NCBI GenBank assembly: GCA_903870905.1
Contig: CAIQEU010000039.1
Coordinates: forward strand, 62,001-126,000
Length of the DNA: 64,000 bases
Source: an uncultured Actinomycetes bacterium
Lineage (GTDB): Bacteria; Actinomycetota; Acidimicrobiia; Acidimicrobiales; RAAP-2
Reading direction: 5' to 3'
Positions 58,569 to 64,000 of the stretch are shown here, in pieces. Position numbers and translations under genes: made by a program. The number at the start of each line of letters is the position of its first letter. Within the stretch, counting starts at the first letter, position 1. The notes under the pieces are model-generated. The model worked only from the letters and a program-made list of their open reading frames with translations, was not told the origin of the DNA and did not search any database.

Positions 58569-60058
58569 TAGGGAAGGAGGTGGGCTACCGCAGTACGACC
58601 GAAGTCGAGTAACGCTGCAGGGAAAATGCCGAAGAAGATCGTCACCACGACGCTCAGCCCAATGGCGAACGCAGCCGGACCATCGGTCAGCGAGTCGTCG
58701 TAGCCGAGATCAACGGTTGCGATGTCCTCGGTCCGATACAGCGTCGCCACGAGACGCAGGTACGCGAAGACCGCAACTGCCGCAGACGCCATCGCGATGA
58801 TGGCGAGCGGGATCGATCCGTGACCAACGACCGCTTCGATGACGGAGAACTTGGCGATGAACCCTGTGGTGAACGGCACGCCCGCTTGGGCGAGCAGCAA
58901 GATGGCCATAGCGGCACCGATGGCGGGGTGTCGGCGTGCGAGTCCCGACAGACGATCGATACCGGCGTCGTCGTCACGAGGTCCAGCCAGCATCGTCACA
59001 ATCCCGAAGGTGGCCAGTGCGGTCACCGAGTAGGTGAAGAGGTAGAAGAGGTCTGCCGAGATCCCCGCCGAAGTCGCGGCCACGATGCCGACCAACAAGA
59101 AGCCGGCGTGGTTGATGGACGAGTAAGCCAACATGCGCTTGGCATCTCGCTGAACCACCATCAGCACCGCGCCGCCGATCAAAGTGGCAACGGCCACCGA
59201 GTAGACGACGGGGGTCCAGTTGGTCGACAGCTGCGGCATCGCCGTGAGGAGCACCCGCAGCAAGGCCGCGAACCCACCGACCTTGGCCGCAGCCGCCATG
59301 AACCCGGTCACCGGGGTCGGCGCACCTTCGTAGACGTCAGGGGTCCACAGGTGGAACGGCACCGCGGCCACCTTGAAGAAGAAGCCCACGAGCAACAGAC
59401 CGAGTCCAGCGAGCAAGAGCCCGGGCTTCGCCGCAACGCCTTCGCCCAAGGTGCGGGTGATCACCTGCAGGTTGGTCGAGCCCGTTGCTCCGTAGGTGAA
59501 GGCGATGCCGAACAAGAAGATCGCCGAGGAGAAGCCACCGAGGATGAAGTACTTGAGCGCTGCCTCTTCGGACTTGGCGCTGCGACGGTTGAGCGCCGCG
59601 AGCACGTAGAGCGCAATCGACAGAATCTCGAGACCGAGGAAGAGCACGACGAGGTCGTTGGCCGCCGCCATGATGATGGCGCCGCTCGCCGAAGTGAGTG
59701 CCAAGACGTGGTACGCCGGGGCATCGATCTGCATCCGGCGGAGGTAGCCGTGGCTGAGGAGCGATGCGAGGATCACCACCACGGACACCGTGACCGCAAT
59801 GGCTGCACTGAAGCCATCAACGGCAATCGCGGAGGCCACGGTTGATGAGGGCCCCGCACCGTTGACGTGCCCGTACTCAGCGAGTGCGCTGATGAGGGCG
59901 CCGAATCCAATGAGGACGCTGTAGCCCGTCACCGTTCCGGCAGCGAGTGGACGGCGGCTGAGTGCCGAGAGCACCATGAGGGCCACGCCACCGAGCAACA
60001 AGAACAAGATGGGCGCCAACGCTGCGTAGGACACAGTAGGCAGAGCGAGATGGTTCAT
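58568..60058 (-). CDS. nuoN: NADH-quinone oxidoreductase subunit N (NuoN)
   Basis: A 496-residue antiporter-like proton-pumping subunit of complex I with about 14 helices. The proton path Lys/Glu residues appear in LGLEILSIALYVLAALNRRSAKSEEAALKYFILGGF and in VAAVPFHLWTPDVYEGAPTPV. Overlaps nuoM (ATGA). Confidence 0.96.
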   Translation of the reverse strand: MNHLALPTVSYAALAPILFLLLGGVALMVLSALSRRPLAAGTVTGYSVLIGFGALISALAEYGHVNGAGPSSTVASAIAVDGFSAAIAVTVSVVVILASLLSHGYLRRMQIDAPAYHVLALTSASGAIIMAAANDLVVLFLGLEILSIALYVLAALNRRSAKSEEAALKYFILGGFSSAIFLFGIAFTYGATGSTNLQVITRTLGEGVAAKPGLLLAGLGLLLVGFFFKVAAVPFHLWTPDVYEGAPTPVTGFMAAAAKVGGFAALLRVLLTAMPQLSTNWTPVVYSVAVATLIGGAVLMVVQRDAKRMLAYSSINHAGFLLVGIVAATSAGISADLFYLFTYSVTALATFGIVTMLAGPRDDDAGIDRLSGLARRHPAIGAAMAILLLAQAGVPFTTGFIAKFSVIEAVVGHGSIPLAIIAMASAAVAVFAYLRLVATLYRTEDIATVDLGYDDSLTDGPAAFAIGLSVVVTIFFGIFPAALLDFGRTAVAHLLP

Positions 60059-61595
60059 CGGGCACCGCCAACGGGTGAGGTGAAGGTCACATGATGGGTC
60101 TGTATCGCTGTGGCCGGAGCAGCAGCGGTGATTCCGGCGAGCTCACGGTGCACCGATGGCTCGATGCGGTCGAGCATGAACTTCGGGTAGACACCGAGGA
60201 GCACGATCAAGGCGAGGAGCGGCGCAATGGTGAGGCGCTCCTTCGTCGTCAGGTCGTGCATCGTTTCGGTCTCGGCGTCAGCCTTGCCGTGGAAGACCTG
60301 CTGGTAGTTCCACAGGAGATACATCGCGGCAACGACGACGCCAGTCGTCGCAACGACTGCCCACCAGCGATGTGTGGTGAAGGTTCCGATGAGCACGAGG
60401 AACTCGCCGACGAAGCCGTTGAGCCCTGGGAGGCCGATGGAGGCGAGCATGGTCACGGTGAAGACTCCAGCGAGCACCGGGACGGGGCCCTGGAGACCCT
60501 TCAGCACCGCAGTGTCGAAACTGCCACGACGTTGGGCAATCCATCCAATGAGCATGAAGAACGCTGCGGTGATGATGCCGTGGTTGACCATCATCGTGAC
60601 GGCTCCGGTCAGTCCCTGTGGGCTGAACGAGAAGGTTCCCAAGATGATGAACCCAACTTGCGCGAGGGAAGAGTACGCAATCAGCCGCTTCATGTCGTGC
60701 TGACCAGAGGCCGTGATCGCGCCGTAGAGCACGCCAATGGCAGCCAAGGTGAGCACCAGGGGCGCCAACGTCTTCGAGGCGTGGGGGAAGAGCGTCAGGT
60801 TGAACCGCAAGATGCCGTAGGTGCCGAGCTTGGCCAGAATTGCTGAGAGCACCATCGAACCACCCTCAGGGGCTTCGCGATAGGTCGTTGGGGACCAGGT
60901 GTGGAGCGGGAAGATCGGCGCCTTCACCCCGAAGGCGACGAGGAAGGCGAGGCTCAACCACACCGCCAGACCCGACGACAGCGTCGTGTGCTGGAGCGCC
61001 GCCAAGGAGAACGTCAACACCCCGGTTTGGTTCTGGTGCTGGAACGCCAGCACCAAGATCCCGACCAACAAGAAGGCTGACCCGAGGAAGGTCATGACGA
61101 AGAACTTCGTCGCTGCGTAGGCACGCCGTTCGTGGCCGTACTTCACGATGAGGAAGTACGACGGCACGAGCGTCAATTCGAACGCGAAGAAGAACAGCAT
61201 GAGATCAAGGCTCACGAAGCTGGCAACCGATGCCCCTTGGAGCAGCAACAACCACGCCAAGTAGCCCGTGGCCTTCTCCCCGACGGAGGTCCCGAGGATC
61301 ACAATGGGCACGATGAGTGCCGTCAAGAGCACGAGGAACAGTGAGATGCCATCGACACCAAGGCTGAATGAGATGCCGAGGGGCGCCATCCACGTGTGCG
61401 TGCTCTCAAACTGGAACGTGCCGACGTGCGTCTTGAAGGCCACCAAGAGCGCCACCGCGAAGACCAGCTCGAGCGCCGTTGCTGCCAAGGCGAGGACCCG
61501 TGCAGCCTGCGGTGCGCGCAGCCCGACGAGGCCAACGAGGCCTGCGCCGAACAGCGGGATGCACAAGAGCACCACGAGATAGGGGAACGTGTGCA

Positions 61596-61596
<1 letters not shown>
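60055..61596 (-). CDS. nuoM: NADH-quinone oxidoreductase subunit M (NuoM)
   Basis: A 513-residue antiporter-like subunit. Key regions: FFAFELTLVPSYFLIVKYGHERRAYAATKFF with the essential Glu, KAPIFPLHTWSPTTYREAPEGGS, and AYSSLAQVGFIILG. Overlaps nuoL by TGATG. Confidence 0.96.
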
Positions 61597-63485
<1,889 letters not shown>

Positions 63486-63486
63486 G

Positions 63487-63792
63487 TCAGCCGCCCATCT
63501 CGGAGAGCTCGTCAGCAACAGCACTGTGGCGACGTCGGAAGATCGCCACGACGATGCCGAGTCCGACCACAACTTCTGCAGCAGCCACGACGAGGACGAA
63601 GAACACCGTCGTCTCGCCGCCAACGTCGTTGAGCGATCGAGCGAACGCCACGAGCGCCAAGTTTGCGGCGTTGAGCATCAGCTCAACACACATGAACATC
63701 ACGAGCACATTGCGACGAACGAGGACCCCGAAGGCCCCAATGCCGAACAGCAGCGTCGCCAAGATGATGAACCACGACAGCGGGATACTCAT
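63487..63792 (-). CDS. nuoK: NADH-quinone oxidoreductase subunit K (NuoK)
   Basis: A 101-residue three-helix subunit. The conserved Glu residues are in [19 protein letters not shown] and [21 protein letters not shown]. Overlaps nuoJ by ATGA. Confidence 0.96.
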   Translation of the reverse strand: MSIPLSWFIILATLLFGIGAFGVLVRRNVLVMFMCVELMLNAANLALVAFARSLNDVGGETTVFFVLVVAAAEVVVGLGIVVAIFRRRHSAVADELSEMGG

Positions 63793-64000
63793 GCCAACTC
63801 CTCCACCTGGGACTCGGCGACGTGGTCGTCAGGGTTGTTGCGTCGAGCGAGCACCACGGCACCAACCACGGCGATGATGAGGAGCCCGGCAGTCGCTTCG
63901 AAAGCGAAGAGGTAGGTCGTGAAGACCGATCGTCCGAGATCAGCCACGTTGCCTGCTCCGCCGTGGAGCATGCCGGTTTGGGTTGCCGGACCAACTTCGA
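63789..64000 (-). CDS. nuoJ: NADH-quinone oxidoreductase subunit J (NuoJ), C-terminal part, runs off right edge
   Basis: About 70 C-terminal residues. They contain the last helix [23 protein letters not shown] and a charged tail, the pattern of NuoJ, and directly precede nuoK in the normal complex I order. The frame is open to the window edge, so the 5' part lies outside. Confidence 0.88.
   Translation of the reverse strand, partial: EVGPATQTGMLHGGAGNVADLGRSVFTTYLFAFEATAGLLIIAVVGAVVLARRNNPDDHVAESQVEELA

Overview
The window is a dense, roughly 65% GC chromosomal segment from an actinobacterium. Supporting signs are the CtaC/CtaD/CtaF oxidase with a QcrCAB complex, a HelD-type motor, F420-type luciferase-like enzymes, a KstR-like TetR regulator and many leaderless genes. 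The lack of mycobacterial neighbours and the gene mix suggest a lineage such as Acidimicrobiia; that placement is inference. Nothing looks like a prophage, insertion sequence, CRISPR array, rRNA or tRNA.

Layout. 1-1.7 kb: start of an SRPBCC gene, an aldo/keto reductase, and a small toxin-antitoxin-like pair. 1.7-4.7 kb: proton-translocating transhydrogenase pntAA-pntAB-pntB on the minus strand. 4.7-30.3 kb: a catabolic island. Its left part (SDR <- -> echA20-ipdA-ipdB-ipdC) matches, as I remember it, the order and orientation of the steroid ring C/D genes Rv3549c-Rv3553 of M. tuberculosis. It continues with an Ltp/DUF35/thiolase operon, two pairs of acyl-CoA dehydrogenases, SDRs, an amidohydrolase, an LLM oxidoreductase, an aldehyde dehydrogenase, a PLP-dependent lyase and a cyclase-type hydrolase, and ends with a KstR-like regulator. 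Two paralogous GT-C-like membrane proteins are translationally coupled to catabolic genes inside the island. No ring A/B genes are present here.

30.4-38.4 kb: alpha/beta hydrolase, two-component system, a DoxX-Rieske fusion, DedA protein, a degenerate GH1-like protein, a crotonase, a CopD-like membrane protein and tatA. 38.4-47.1 kb: the respiratory chain, with ctaC-ctaD-ctaF on plus facing ctaE-qcrC-qcrA-qcrB on minus; a GNAT gene and a secreted phosphodiester glycosidase lie between. 47.1-49.4 kb: helD. 49.5-52.9 kb: haem genes hemE-hemH-hemY. 52.9-58.6 kb: HAD phosphatase, an Abi_2 abortive-infection protein, a 1011-residue metallophosphoesterase/MprF-like fusion, and an ATP-grasp enzyme. 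58.6-64 kb: the end of the complex I operon, nuoJ(partial)-K-L-M-N, running off the right edge.

Genome style. Genes within operons mostly overlap by 4 bases (ATGA or GTGA), and seven of eight convergent gene pairs overlap at their 3' ends. Many first genes have no ribosome binding site; instead a -10 hexamer sits exactly 6 bases before the start codon, which indicates leaderless transcripts.
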